Source: Treponema rectale
GTDB taxonomy: Bacteria > Spirochaetota > Spirochaetia > Treponematales > Treponemataceae
Direction of reading: 5' to 3'
Assembly (NCBI RefSeq): GCF_014202035.1
Contig: NZ_JACHFR010000001.1
Span: 62,001 to 126,000 of the forward strand
DNA length: 64,000 nt
In this document: one piece after another, positions 33,367 through 42,335 of the stretch
Layout of the letters: each line of letters opens with the position of its first letter
Position numbering within the stretch: position 1 is the stretch's first letter
Program-made: the position numbers and the translations under genes
Notes under the pieces: model-generated
The model's input: the letters and a program-made list of their open reading frames with translations, nothing else
What the model was told of the DNA's origin: nothing
Databases searched by the model: none

Positions 33367-36288
33367 TTATTCTATAGTAAATACATCCGGGATTCTGACT
33401 AAGTCAGGATCATGGTCAGAAAGATTTACGTGGTTATTGCGCGTAAACATTGAATTGATATGGGGAATAAAACAGTAATCTTTCCATGTTTCATCGTTCT
33501 TGTCTGTTTTGTCAGCAAGGGAGAAACCTACCTTGTCCCACAGAGCTTTTGTTACAAAGATGTGGTCAATTTCCTGGAGGTTGCCCTGGAATGTATATGA
33601 GAACTGTTCAACGTAAGGCATTGTTTCTTCTACAATGCTCCACATTATCTGATTACCGATTTCGCCTTTAAGAATGCGCTGAGGCGTAGAATATGCAAAG
33701 TCATTCATGTCTCCGCCGACAATAACTTTTGCATTTTCATCAATTCCGAGAATTGAGTTTACAAAGTCATAAACGGTTCTTGCCTGTCCGTCACGTTTAA
33801 CTTCACTGAGAAGGAGTGGCGGCTGGATGTTTCCGTACAGAGGGAAGTCTCCGCGTTTTGAACCCAGGTGGCATCCTACAACAAAGAAGTTCTGGTCAGA
33901 TGGAGTACCGTCTGCGTTGTTTATTACAAACTCTCCGATTATAGGACGGCGGCTGTTGTTAAAATAGCTTGAATGAATGTAGCACGGGCTTTGCGTAAGG
34001 TGAGGATTTCCGTCCGTTCCTTTGTATACGCCTGCTTCTGCTTCTGCAAGGGCCCAGCCCTGAGCATGGTGATTTGCCGTCTGTACCGGCCATTCACTTT
34101 CATCAAGTAATGCTGAACAGGTAGAATAGTCGCGGTTTCCGTTGCTGTCCAGACTGCCTCCGTGAGTATTAAAGTAATCGTTTGATGGAAGTCCGCTGTG
34201 CTTTGCTGTTACGCGTTCAGTATTGTACATGATTCCTACGCGGATATTAACGCCAGGTTTTCCGCCTGAGTCCTGTTCGTGGGGATCAACGCACATAAAG
34301 TCGTATTGCGGTCCGTTATATTTTTTTATTACGTCAATGATTCCGGAGAAGTTTCTTACTGCAGTAACGACACCGTCTTTTTCCGCCCAGGAATTATCCT
34401 GATTGTCATAATGAATTGTAGTTGAAGTATCATCACCCATTTCAACAATAACAAGTACATCCGGATAAAGAAGATTGTTCTTTATGACGAGAGCAACATT
34501 TTCCTGCTTGCTGTTTGATGAACCCTGAGCTTCATAGTTTTCAATGTTGAATGCAGCTACAGTAAGGCTGTTAAGGTTTGTGTTTCCTTTTGTAGTGGAA
34601 GACTCACTGGTCCATTTTGGTGTAAACAGTTCATTAGCATCAAAGGAAGCTGCTTTTGATCCTGTTCTCCATGGAACAGATTTTGTGGTCTTTACTGACT
34701 TTGAAGTTGCAGTGCCGTTTCCTGAAGTTTCTGCTGCTACAGCTGAATTTGCCGCATAATACCAGGAATCTGTAATGTCAAAATTCCATTTCTGGTTAGG
34801 AACTGTGTTGCCTGTTACGCTTGTAATGACTGCAGTGTCACTTCTTGTATAGTAAGGAGTAGAACTGGTCTGTGCATTTGAAGAACCGGTTACATAGCAG
34901 GCAGCTTCATTATTAAGCGGATGTGCCATGTAAAGACCGTCTACCGTATAATCCATTACACCGCGGAAAACTCTTGCACCTGTTGAATCAATAAGATAGT
35001 CACCGATCTGTGTAATAGGGTAGAAGGTTGTCCAGTCAACAGCCTGATAGTCTACAAAGAGAACTTCTTCGTTAAAGTCCTGTACTCCGGTTGTTTCGTT
35101 TTCCCAGATAACGTTGCCCTGCCACTTTTCGTTGAATGTACGCGGATAACCGTTGATGGAATTTGAATTGTCAGGTGTCAGTCCCCCGTCTGCAAGAACG
35201 GAAGTAAGGTTATAGTAAGTTGCTCCTACAACAAGAGGATCTTCAATTCTGATTACCATGCTTTCTACGCTTTCAAGAACGCTGATGGCATCCTTCATAG
35301 GAGCGCTTTCGTCGCTGTCTGCCTTTATTACGCGGGCTTCCCTGTAGCCGTCTGTTTCATGTCCTGAAAGCCAGCTGTTTTTTTTGGCAGATGAATATGT
35401 AAGTAAAACTCCGTCCGGATAAGCGGCAGTAAGGTTCACATTGTTTTCTGTCTTGTGAAAAACAGTTACTGCATTGATTTCCGTACGGGTAAGGGTTCCG
35501 TCTGAAGAGCCGTAGCGGTCAAGGGTTCTTGTTTCTTCTACAACACCGCTTACAACCACAACATCTCCTGCCTGAAGATCTGTAGGAATTCCCTCTTTCC
35601 AGTGGGTTTCTTCAGTAGCATCATAGGCATCATCATGAGTATTGATGAAAATACCGTTTGATTTGTTTCCTGAAAGATCTTTGTCTTCCGGAAGGGCTTC
35701 AAGGAAGAATCCGTCGTAGCTGAGCCACTGAGGAACAGTAGAACCGTCCTGATCTGTTGTATCATATTTAAAATGTGGTGCACGGTGGCATACCATTGTT
35801 ACAACACCAGTTACTGTTACGCTTTCGTCTTTCATAGGGCTTTCAAGGGAACTTCCCTGTATATCCGAGATAGTAACCGAATCTCCCTTAACTGCTATGA
35901 AGTCTGCATTATAGACAGTTCCTGCTTTTGCTGCTTTTGCAATATTAAGCGTACTGCCGGATGAAACTTCCGAAGCATTTTCATATGTCGGAATGATTGT
36001 ATAGCCGGACTTCTTTGCTTTTAACGAAACAGAACCTTTTCCGAGTCCGCTTAAGGTATAGGTTCCGTTGGAAGATGTGGTTGCAGTAACTGAAGAAAGG
36101 CCTTCTACTGTGATTTCAACACCTTCCAGAGGCGTACCGTCTTCTTTTGCAGTAATCGTTCCTTTTACGGTATAGCGGCCTGTTTTACTGTTTCCGTCCA
36201 GTAAGGAACAGGAAGCAAGGGTCGCAAGCATAACTGCAGGCAAGAAAAACAGCACGCATCTTCGCAATGATGAATGAAGCTTTTTCAT
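33367..36288 (-). CDS. Secreted nuclease of the endonuclease/exonuclease/phosphatase fold (973 aa)
   Basis: The lipobox is Ala-Ser-Cys near residue 27. Next comes a carboxypeptidase-regulatory-like Ig domain (about 38-125), then OB/Ig-like regions (about 130-560) and the EEP catalytic domain (about 590-970). The EEP domain has Ala-Phe-Asn-Ile-Glu-Asn-Tyr, Ile-Val-Glu-Met-Gly, Gly-Gly-Asp-Met-Asn-Asp-Phe and the terminal Ser-Asp-His-Asp-Pro. This layout is like ExeM/NucH-type extracellular nucleases. I start at 36288 because AGGAGAGAGC precedes that ATG and gives a normal signal peptide; the longer frame from 36348 would bury it. It is the first gene of the scavenging operon. A 16-bp palindrome lies in its leader. 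Confidence 0.9.
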   Translation of the reverse strand: MKKLHSSLRRCVLFFLPAVMLATLASCSLLDGNSKTGRYTVKGTITAKEDGTPLEGVEITVEGLSSVTATTSSNGTYTLSGLGKGSVSLKAKKSGYTIIPTYENASEVSSGSTLNIAKAAKAGTVYNADFIAVKGDSVTISDIQGSSLESPMKDESVTVTGVVTMVCHRAPHFKYDTTDQDGSTVPQWLSYDGFFLEALPEDKDLSGNKSNGIFINTHDDAYDATEETHWKEGIPTDLQAGDVVVVSGVVEETRTLDRYGSSDGTLTRTEINAVTVFHKTENNVNLTAAYPDGVLLTYSSAKKNSWLSGHETDGYREARVIKADSDESAPMKDAISVLESVESMVIRIEDPLVVGATYYNLTSVLADGGLTPDNSNSINGYPRTFNEKWQGNVIWENETTGVQDFNEEVLFVDYQAVDWTTFYPITQIGDYLIDSTGARVFRGVMDYTVDGLYMAHPLNNEAACYVTGSSNAQTSSTPYYTRSDTAVITSVTGNTVPNQKWNFDITDSWYYAANSAVAAETSGNGTATSKSVKTTKSVPWRTGSKAASFDANELFTPKWTSESSTTKGNTNLNSLTVAAFNIENYEAQGSSNSKQENVALVIKNNLLYPDVLVIVEMGDDTSTTIHYDNQDNSWAEKDGVVTAVRNFSGIIDVIKKYNGPQYDFMCVDPHEQDSGGKPGVNIRVGIMYNTERVTAKHSGLPSNDYFNTHGGSLDSNGNRDYSTCSALLDESEWPVQTANHHAQGWALAEAEAGVYKGTDGNPHLTQSPCYIHSSYFNNSRRPIIGEFVINNADGTPSDQNFFVVGCHLGSKRGDFPLYGNIQPPLLLSEVKRDGQARTVYDFVNSILGIDENAKVIVGGDMNDFAYSTPQRILKGEIGNQIMWSIVEETMPYVEQFSYTFQGNLQEIDHIFVTKALWDKVGFSLADKTDKNDETWKDYCFIPHINSMFTRNNHVNLSDHDPDLVRIPDVFTIE

Positions 36289-36315
36289 GCTCTCTCCTAT
36301 TTTTTTTGTGTCAGA

Positions 36316-36331
36316 CAGCATAAATATGCTG
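36316..36331. promoter_or_regulatory. 16-bp palindrome upstream of the nuclease operon
   Basis: CAGCATA-AA-TATGCTG is a perfect palindrome located 28 bp before the nuclease start, between it and a CATAAT-like -10 box on the minus strand. It could bind a dimeric regulator or form a small RNA hairpin. Confidence 0.4.
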
Positions 36332-36410
36332 AGAGGCGTATCTTCCATTATGCCATGGTTTGAATGAATAGGAAAGAAAAATTTTAACTAATTTGTAAGA
36401 ATTTTTATCC

Positions 36411-38342
36411 TTAAGCCAGTGATTCCCATTTTTCTGTAAGTTCATCAATCTGAGAAGCAAGTTCTGTAATCTGTTTCTGCACGGCTTTTGCTTTTTCTCC
36501 ATTGGAGTAGACTTCCGGAGAGGCAAGCTGGTTTTCGAGAACAGATTTTTTTTCTTCAAGTTCAGTTATCTGGGATTCGATTTTTTCAAGTTCCTTTTCG
36601 GCTTTACGTTTCTGGGCTTCAAGTTTTTTCTGTTCTTCCCAGCTGCGTTTTGTTTCGCTTACAGGACTTTCTGTAACAGTCTGCGATGTCTGTTTTTTTG
36701 ATGAAGAAGTTTCTGCCGCAGGTATCTCTCCTGCTTCTTCTGCTTCCATACGCTGCATGTAATATTTGTAGTCCCCAGGGAACAGACGGTATTTACCGCC
36801 TTTAAGTTCCAGAACTTTTGTCGAAAGATCTTCTATAAAGCCACGGTCATGGCTTACAAAAATAACTGTACCGCCAAAACACTTAAGGGCGTCAAGGAGA
36901 ACATCTTTTGAATGCATGTCCAGATGGTTTGTAGGTTCATCAAGAATAAGAAGGTTTACAGGCCGTAAAAGAAGTTCCAGCAGGGCAATACGGCTTTTTT
37001 CTCCTCCTGAAAGAACGTTTATGCTTTTGTAAACATCGTCCCCTCTGAAAAGGAATGCTCCCAGCATGTCTCTTATTTTAGGTACAAGTTCAAGGGGACA
37101 CCGGCTTTCCATATAATCAAGAATAGTCTGGGTTCCTGAAATTTTTTCTGCACTGTCCTGACTGAAATAACCGATCTGTACTCCGGAACCTGTTTTTACT
37201 TCTCCGGTAAAATCTTTGTCTTCCCCGCAGAGTATTCTTAGAAGTGTAGATTTTCCTTCTCCGTTGCGGCCGCATACTACAAGCCGTTCGTTTTTTTCTA
37301 TTACAAGGTCAAGGTTGTGAAGTACATCTCCTGATCCGTAGTTTTTGCAGATGCCGTTAAGCGTAAGTACAATCTGTCCTGAATGGGGCGCCTGGGGAAA
37401 AGAAAAATGAATTTTTTTAAGATTTTCAGGAATGACGATTTCGTTTTCCAGAAGCTTGTCCAGCATTTTCTGTCTTTCCTGTGCCTGTGCAGCTTTTGTG
37501 GCTTTTGCACCGAACCTGTTGATGAAGTCCTGAAGATGCTGTATTTCTGCCTGCTGCTTTTCATATTCAGCAATAAGGGTGTTCAGTTCTATTTCACGAA
37601 CCTGTTCGTAATGGGTAAAGTTTCCAGGATAACGTTTAAGGTCACCGCCAAAAAGTTCGTATACTTCATTTATTGTATGGTCAAGAAAGTATCTGTCATG
37701 GCTTACAAGAAGAAAGCCGCCTTTAAAGTCATCAAGAAATTTTTCAAGCCAGTTGCGGGCTTCGATATCAAGATAGTTTGTAGGTTCGTCAAGAAGAAGA
37801 ATGTCCGGTCCGCTCATAAGGCATTTGGCAAGGGCTATCCTCATCTGCCATCCGCCGGAAAATTCCTGGGTCTGTTTGGAGAAGTCCTCCCTGTTAAATC
37901 CCAGACCAAGAAGAATCTGTTCTGCAAGAGCTTCCCTCCGGTACCAGCCGCTTTCTTCAAGTTTCTGGAGCAGGGCAGAGTGCTCTTCGGCAAGCCTTAC
38001 GTTGTCCGGGGCTTTTGCCATCTGTTCTCCCAGAGAGTCTATTTTTTCCTGAAGTTCATATCCCCATAAAAATGCTTTGTCTGCTTCTTCTTTCAGAGTG
38101 CAGCCTGAGTGAACAAGTCCGCTTTGAGGAAGGTAGGCAACTCTGGCATCTTTTTGAGCAATGCGTTCGCCTGAGTCCGGTTCTACAAGCCCTGCCATTA
38201 TTTTAATAAGAGTAGATTTTCCTGCACCGTTAGCTCCTGTAAGGGCAGCCTTTGTTCCCGTTGCAAGATTAACAGAGACATCCTTAAGAATGTCCCTGTT
38301 GCCAAAAGAAAGTGAAACTTTAGAAAATTGAACGAATGCCAT
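36411..38342 (-). CDS. ABC-F family ATPase (ribosome-associated type)
   Basis: Two ATP-binding cassettes are fused with no membrane segment. Walker A motifs are Gly-Ala-Asn-Gly-Ala-Gly-Lys-Ser-Thr at 36-44 and Gly-Arg-Asn-Gly-Glu-Gly-Lys-Ser-Thr in the second half. Signatures are Phe-Ser-Gly-Gly and Leu-Ser-Gly-Gly-Glu, and Walker B motifs are Leu-Leu-Leu-Asp-Glu-Pro-Thr-Asn and Leu-Ile-Leu-Asp-Glu-Pro-Thr-Asn. The C-terminal 90 residues are a Lys/Glu-rich coiled coil, as in Uup or YdiF-type members. Such proteins act on stalled or starting ribosomes or give antibiotic protection; the exact subtype cannot be assigned. It is 643 residues and lies two bases after the preceding lipoprotein gene. 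Confidence 0.92.
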   Translation of the reverse strand: MAFVQFSKVSLSFGNRDILKDVSVNLATGTKAALTGANGAGKSTLIKIMAGLVEPDSGERIAQKDARVAYLPQSGLVHSGCTLKEEADKAFLWGYELQEKIDSLGEQMAKAPDNVRLAEEHSALLQKLEESGWYRREALAEQILLGLGFNREDFSKQTQEFSGGWQMRIALAKCLMSGPDILLLDEPTNYLDIEARNWLEKFLDDFKGGFLLVSHDRYFLDHTINEVYELFGGDLKRYPGNFTHYEQVREIELNTLIAEYEKQQAEIQHLQDFINRFGAKATKAAQAQERQKMLDKLLENEIVIPENLKKIHFSFPQAPHSGQIVLTLNGICKNYGSGDVLHNLDLVIEKNERLVVCGRNGEGKSTLLRILCGEDKDFTGEVKTGSGVQIGYFSQDSAEKISGTQTILDYMESRCPLELVPKIRDMLGAFLFRGDDVYKSINVLSGGEKSRIALLELLLRPVNLLILDEPTNHLDMHSKDVLLDALKCFGGTVIFVSHDRGFIEDLSTKVLELKGGKYRLFPGDYKYYMQRMEAEEAGEIPAAETSSSKKQTSQTVTESPVSETKRSWEEQKKLEAQKRKAEKELEKIESQITELEEKKSVLENQLASPEVYSNGEKAKAVQKQITELASQIDELTEKWESLA

Positions 38343-38344
38343 AT

Positions 38345-39694
38345 TTAGTTCTGGAAGAATAAAATCAACGGGTTGGACGGAATGCTTATTTTTGCACTGT
38401 CATAAAGCGAAGTTTCTGATTTTGTAACGTTTGCTACAGTAAGGCGAAGTCCATTAGATTCCCGCTTCACAAGGAACGTAAGTTCTTTTTCCATTCCGTT
38501 GAAAGTCAGTGTCATTACACAGTCGTATGAACGTTTAAGCGACTGAGGTACAAAATATTTAAATGAAACAGTACCGCTTCCTTCTGCTTCGGAAGTGATG
38601 TATGCCGGAACCAGCAGGTCATAGCCGTTCCATGTAAACTCATTGTTAGCTTCAAAAGAAAGAGTTCCGTAACTTGTACTGCGGAAGTCCGGACCTGCAC
38701 CGCGGATAGTCTTAAAGAGATTTGTACGGCGGGTACGCTCGTCTGCAATGAGGGCAGTTATTCTGATTCCTGCATCAAGGGTTGTAAAGTTGTAGCTGCG
38801 TGGAGTACCTTTTTCGTTAGTGTACTGAACAACGATAGATTTTGCATTTCTTACGGTTACCTGGAAAGGTGAATTGTTGAATCTGTAAACGTTGTTACTT
38901 GTTTTTGTAACTCCTTCAAATGGGGAAGAAACTGTAATCCCCGGAAGGTTGAGTTCAACATTGCCGGAGTCAAGTCCCGTGTCAAAACCGTAGTTAGGCT
39001 GCATTCCGTCAAGGTTGATGTCTCCGCTCTTTATCATTGCCGAGTAGTATTCAGGGTACCATTTTGATTCGAGCATTCCGTCCAGAATGTCGTCTGTTTC
39101 CTGAACATGGGCTTCTTCTGCACCGTCACCAAGAGAACCGTCTGCATTCATTGTAAACAGCCTCAGGTTGTGGCTGAAGCACCAGCCTTTTGTTCCTTCT
39201 GAAGTAAGGACTGCAAGCCATTTTCCTTCAAGTTTCTGTGAACCTGTGGTTGGTGCAACACCTTTTCCTTCGTATAGAACACGGAGTATTTCATCTTTTC
39301 TTAAACGGTAAACCTGTTTTGATGTGTTAAGGGCAGCTTCCCTTATCGGAAGACCGTCCAAAATACATTTTGCATACTGATGTTTATAGTTCTTGTATTT
39401 TTTTGCAGTTACGGAAGCTTTTTTCTTAGATTCAGGCTCGGATATCTTCCACAGTGGAATCTCGATTTTTGTTTTTGAACCAGGTACACCGATTACGTAT
39501 ACATTGTTTATGTGGGACTTTAAGTAAACGGGAACTATGGTTCCGTCTGCAACTGCTATTTTTTCTCCTTTGTTTTCTTCATGAATGTTCCATAAGACTA
39601 CACTGTAGCCCATTATTTCTGAGGAACAGGAAGTCAGAGCGAGAAAAACTGAAGCAAGCAGAGCCGAAACTGAAAGTAAGAAAGCTTTTTTCAT
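38345..39694 (-). CDS. Lipoprotein with SH3-like domain (449 aa)
   Basis: The lipobox is Leu-Thr-Ser-Cys (Cys near residue 23). Residues about 103-185 look like a bacterial SH3 module (Leu-Pro-Ile-Arg-Glu-Ala...Val-Tyr-Arg-Leu-Arg-Lys-Asp-Glu ... Gly-Lys-Trp-Leu-Ala-Val ... Gly-Trp-Cys-Phe). The rest is beta-rich without known motifs. I recall similar SH3-domain lipoproteins in other treponemes, but cannot name one with certainty. Bacterial SH3 domains often contact peptidoglycan, so a wall-linked role is plausible. It lies between fabF (3 bp) and the ABC-F gene (2 bp), so mraY, fabF, this gene and the ABC-F gene may form one transcript. Confidence 0.78.
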   Translation of the reverse strand: MKKAFLLSVSALLASVFLALTSCSSEIMGYSVVLWNIHEENKGEKIAVADGTIVPVYLKSHINNVYVIGVPGSKTKIEIPLWKISEPESKKKASVTAKKYKNYKHQYAKCILDGLPIREAALNTSKQVYRLRKDEILRVLYEGKGVAPTTGSQKLEGKWLAVLTSEGTKGWCFSHNLRLFTMNADGSLGDGAEEAHVQETDDILDGMLESKWYPEYYSAMIKSGDINLDGMQPNYGFDTGLDSGNVELNLPGITVSSPFEGVTKTSNNVYRFNNSPFQVTVRNAKSIVVQYTNEKGTPRSYNFTTLDAGIRITALIADERTRRTNLFKTIRGAGPDFRSTSYGTLSFEANNEFTWNGYDLLVPAYITSEAEGSGTVSFKYFVPQSLKRSYDCVMTLTFNGMEKELTFLVKRESNGLRLTVANVTKSETSLYDSAKISIPSNPLILFFQN

Positions 39695-39697
39695 TTA

Positions 39698-40960
39698 TTA
39701 GTCCTGATATTTTTTTATGATGATACAGCCGTTGTGTCCTCCAAAACCGAGGGAAGCACTGGCTGCTGCATTTATTTCTGCACTTACTCCTACATTTGGA
39801 GTGTAGTTAAGGTCACAGCCCCCTTCAACATCCTGATTATCCAGGTTAATTGTAGGAGGAACAAAACTGTCCTGAATTGCCTTTACGCAGAACATTGCTT
39901 CAATAGCGCCTGCAGCACCTACAAGATGTCCAGTCTCGCTTTTTGTTGAAGAGATGTGGAGCTTTTTTGCATGCTCACCGAATGCAATTTTGAGCATTGC
40001 AGTTTCTCCGCAGTCATTGGCATGGGTAGAAGTTCCGTGGGCATTGTAGTACTGGATGTCTTCCGGTTTCATTCCTGCATCGGCAAGAGCTTCCGTTACA
40101 GCAAGGGCTGCACCGCTTCCGTCTTTGAGGGGAGCAGTAATATGGAAGGCATCGTTACTGGAACCGAAACCTGCTACTTCCGCATAGATTTTTGCTCCGC
40201 GGGCTTTTGCGTGTTCAAGTTCTTCAAGAATGAAGATTGCAGAACCTTCAGACAGCACGAAACCGTTGCGGTCTTTATCAAAAGGACGGCTTGCCTTCTG
40301 AGGTTCATCATTGTGACCTCTTGAAAGTGCCTGAAGAACTTCAAAGCTGGCAATTGAAAATTCCGTTATGGCAGCTTCCGTTCCTCCGGAAATACATACG
40401 TCACATCTTCCGCTTCTGATAACGTCAGTTGCAAGACCGAGGGCATCTGTTCCTGATGCACATGCCGTACCTAAAGTCCAGCTGAATCCCTGGAGTCCGT
40501 AGTAAATGCTTACGTTTGCCGCAGCTTCGTTGCTTATCATGAGAGGAGTTGTAAGAGGTGGAAGACGGGAAGGTCCTGCAGCAGGATCATCAAGTTTTCT
40601 GAAACCTTCTGAGGTTGCGTCTATTCCGCCGATACAGCATCCTAAAAGTACGCCGGTTTTCTGTTTCTGAAGTTCTTCTTTTGTGTATCCTGAATCTGCA
40701 ATAGCCTGTGCAGCTGCTGTAAGGGCAAATTTTGTAAACCGCGCCATTTTTCTTGTAGCACGGCTTGAAATTCCGTATTTTTCCGTATCAAGATTCTTTA
40801 CTTCCCCTGCAATCTGAACTTCAAGACGGGAAGGGTCAAAGAGGGTAACTCTTCCGATTCCGCTTTTTCCGTTTTTAACTGAATTCCAGGCTTCGTCAAC
40901 AGTATTTCCTACAGGAGACACAACTCCCATTCCTGTAATTACAACTCTTCTTCTTTCCAT
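39698..40960 (-). CDS. fabF: Beta-ketoacyl-ACP synthase II
   Basis: FabF elongates acyl chains on acyl carrier protein in fatty-acid synthesis. With the start at 40960 (Met-Glu-Arg-Arg-Arg-Val-Val-Ile-Thr-Gly) the protein is 420 residues, normal for the family, and GGAG lies upstream; an ATG 21 codons earlier at 41023 is less likely. The catalytic triad is Cys167 (Thr-Ala-Cys-Ala-Ser-Gly), His308 (Asn-Ala-His-Gly-Thr-Ser-Thr) and His345 (Glu-Thr-Gly-His). No other fab or acpP gene is next to it. It sits 37 bp after mraY and 3 bp before a lipoprotein gene. Confidence 0.95.
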   Translation of the reverse strand: MERRRVVITGMGVVSPVGNTVDEAWNSVKNGKSGIGRVTLFDPSRLEVQIAGEVKNLDTEKYGISSRATRKMARFTKFALTAAAQAIADSGYTKEELQKQKTGVLLGCCIGGIDATSEGFRKLDDPAAGPSRLPPLTTPLMISNEAAANVSIYYGLQGFSWTLGTACASGTDALGLATDVIRSGRCDVCISGGTEAAITEFSIASFEVLQALSRGHNDEPQKASRPFDKDRNGFVLSEGSAIFILEELEHAKARGAKIYAEVAGFGSSNDAFHITAPLKDGSGAALAVTEALADAGMKPEDIQYYNAHGTSTHANDCGETAMLKIAFGEHAKKLHISSTKSETGHLVGAAGAIEAMFCVKAIQDSFVPPTINLDNQDVEGGCDLNYTPNVGVSAEINAAASASLGFGGHNGCIIIKKYQD

Positions 40961-40997
40961 AATATAATAACTCCGTAAAATAAAAATGAATCTAAGG

Positions 40998-42134
40998 TCA
41001 GCGGATTTTGAAGAATATTCCAAGAACCGCGATAGAAATCATAATCTGAATCAGCATGAACTTAATCAGAACCTGTGTAGGCGACCATCCGTGGTTTTTT
41101 CTCATGTGGTCGTGAAGAGGAAACCTGATGTTTGTAAGGATGCTTATGTGGAGGAATCTCTTGAGGGCGACTTTCAGAAGTCCAAGTCCTCCGTTTATAC
41201 AGATGATTGTTGATGTAGCAAGGAACATGAGCGGGTTTCCGCTGAGAAGGACGCATACTCCCGTAAAGAAGCCAAGTGCCCGTGAACCTGCATCTCCCAT
41301 AAGGACTGAACTAGGATAAGAATTATGCCAGAGATATCCCATTACGACTCCGGCAAAACTGAAGCACATTACAGAAAGATGTGCTCCCAGGTGAAGTCCC
41401 AGTTTTTCTTTACCGTTAAAATAAGGCCCCAGATGGTCTCCGTCAAAAATTACCTGAGGTACGTGAAGGCTTGCGGCAATATTTGCATGACCAAGCAGTA
41501 TATAGAAGATAGTTCCCATTATAAGCAGGCCTATGAGTACGAGGGAAGAACTTAAGCCGTCAACTCCGTCGGTGCAGTTAGTTGTATTTACAGAAACCCA
41601 CAGGAGGATTATGGTAATGATTACGTAAAGCCATGCAGGAACGGCAACCGGAGATTTTATGAAGGGAAACCAGAAATGAATCTGTCCGTCTGGAGAAGAC
41701 TGCTTTAAGGCATGTGCCATTATGATTGCCATTGCCGTAACGATTACAAAATCAAGAAAAGCCTTTATGTATTCTCCCCAGCCTTTTTCACTGCGGTCAT
41801 CAAGATATCCCGTGAGCATCATGCACCAGGTAAGGAAAAGAATTCCGCCTGTAAGGTAGTTCAGTGGAATCAGGAGGAAACTGAGTATTACGAATACCGT
41901 TACAAAGAAAACTCCCGCTCCAGTAGGTTTGCCTTTGGAGACTTCCTTGGACAGTGTAAAATCTCTGCCTCTGTCACTAGGAAGATATTTGTAAAAAAGA
42001 GGAAGCAGATATCTTACAGACAGAAAACCTGCATATAAAGCGATTACAATCAGGACAGAATACATTCTGAAAAGTCTTAGCGGTGTGTTCTGAAATGCAT
42101 CGGTACCAAAAAAAATTCCCAAATAGTAAAGCAT
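40998..42134 (-). CDS. mraY: Phospho-N-acetylmuramoyl-pentapeptide transferase
   Basis: MraY attaches the UDP-MurNAc-pentapeptide to undecaprenyl phosphate, making lipid I at the inner membrane. About ten transmembrane helices are visible. Family motifs are Gly-Tyr-Leu-Asp-Asp-Arg, Asn-Cys-Thr-Asp-Gly-Val-Asp-Gly-Leu, Met-Gly-Asp-Ala-Gly-Ser-Arg-Ala-Leu and the C-terminal His-Asp-His-Met-Arg-Lys-Asn-His-Gly-Trp. I start at 42134 (Met-Leu-Tyr-Tyr-Leu), with AGGA upstream; the frame extends 13 codons further to 42173. The usual neighbours (murE, murF, ftsW, murD) are absent, so the mra cluster is split here. Confidence 0.95.
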   Translation of the reverse strand: MLYYLGIFFGTDAFQNTPLRLFRMYSVLIVIALYAGFLSVRYLLPLFYKYLPSDRGRDFTLSKEVSKGKPTGAGVFFVTVFVILSFLLIPLNYLTGGILFLTWCMMLTGYLDDRSEKGWGEYIKAFLDFVIVTAMAIIMAHALKQSSPDGQIHFWFPFIKSPVAVPAWLYVIITIILLWVSVNTTNCTDGVDGLSSSLVLIGLLIMGTIFYILLGHANIAASLHVPQVIFDGDHLGPYFNGKEKLGLHLGAHLSVMCFSFAGVVMGYLWHNSYPSSVLMGDAGSRALGFFTGVCVLLSGNPLMFLATSTIICINGGLGLLKVALKRFLHISILTNIRFPLHDHMRKNHGWSPTQVLIKFMLIQIMISIAVLGIFFKIR

Positions 42135-42260
42135 TTTTATTTTCCTAAAGTTCAAGTGTAGCAGAAAACGCATATATTTGGAAGTGGCGCTTCTTCAGGC
42201 CCTGCTGCCCTGCCGGGATCATTGCGATTGTTAAATTACAGTTAAGCAGTTTTTTAATTT

Positions 42261-42289
42261 TTGAAGTAAAAAAAACGCTGACTTATAAT
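42261..42289 (+). promoter_or_regulatory. Sigma-70-type promoter of the first chemoreceptor gene
   Basis: TTGAAG at 42261-42266 and TATAAT at 42284-42289 are separated by exactly 17 bp. It lies in the divergent gap opposite mraY. I did not see a convincing sigma-28-type site here. Confidence 0.65.
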
Positions 42290-42335
42290 GAAGAAAATCT
42301 AATGCTATTTAAAAAGAATCTGATGGAGGCTAAGC

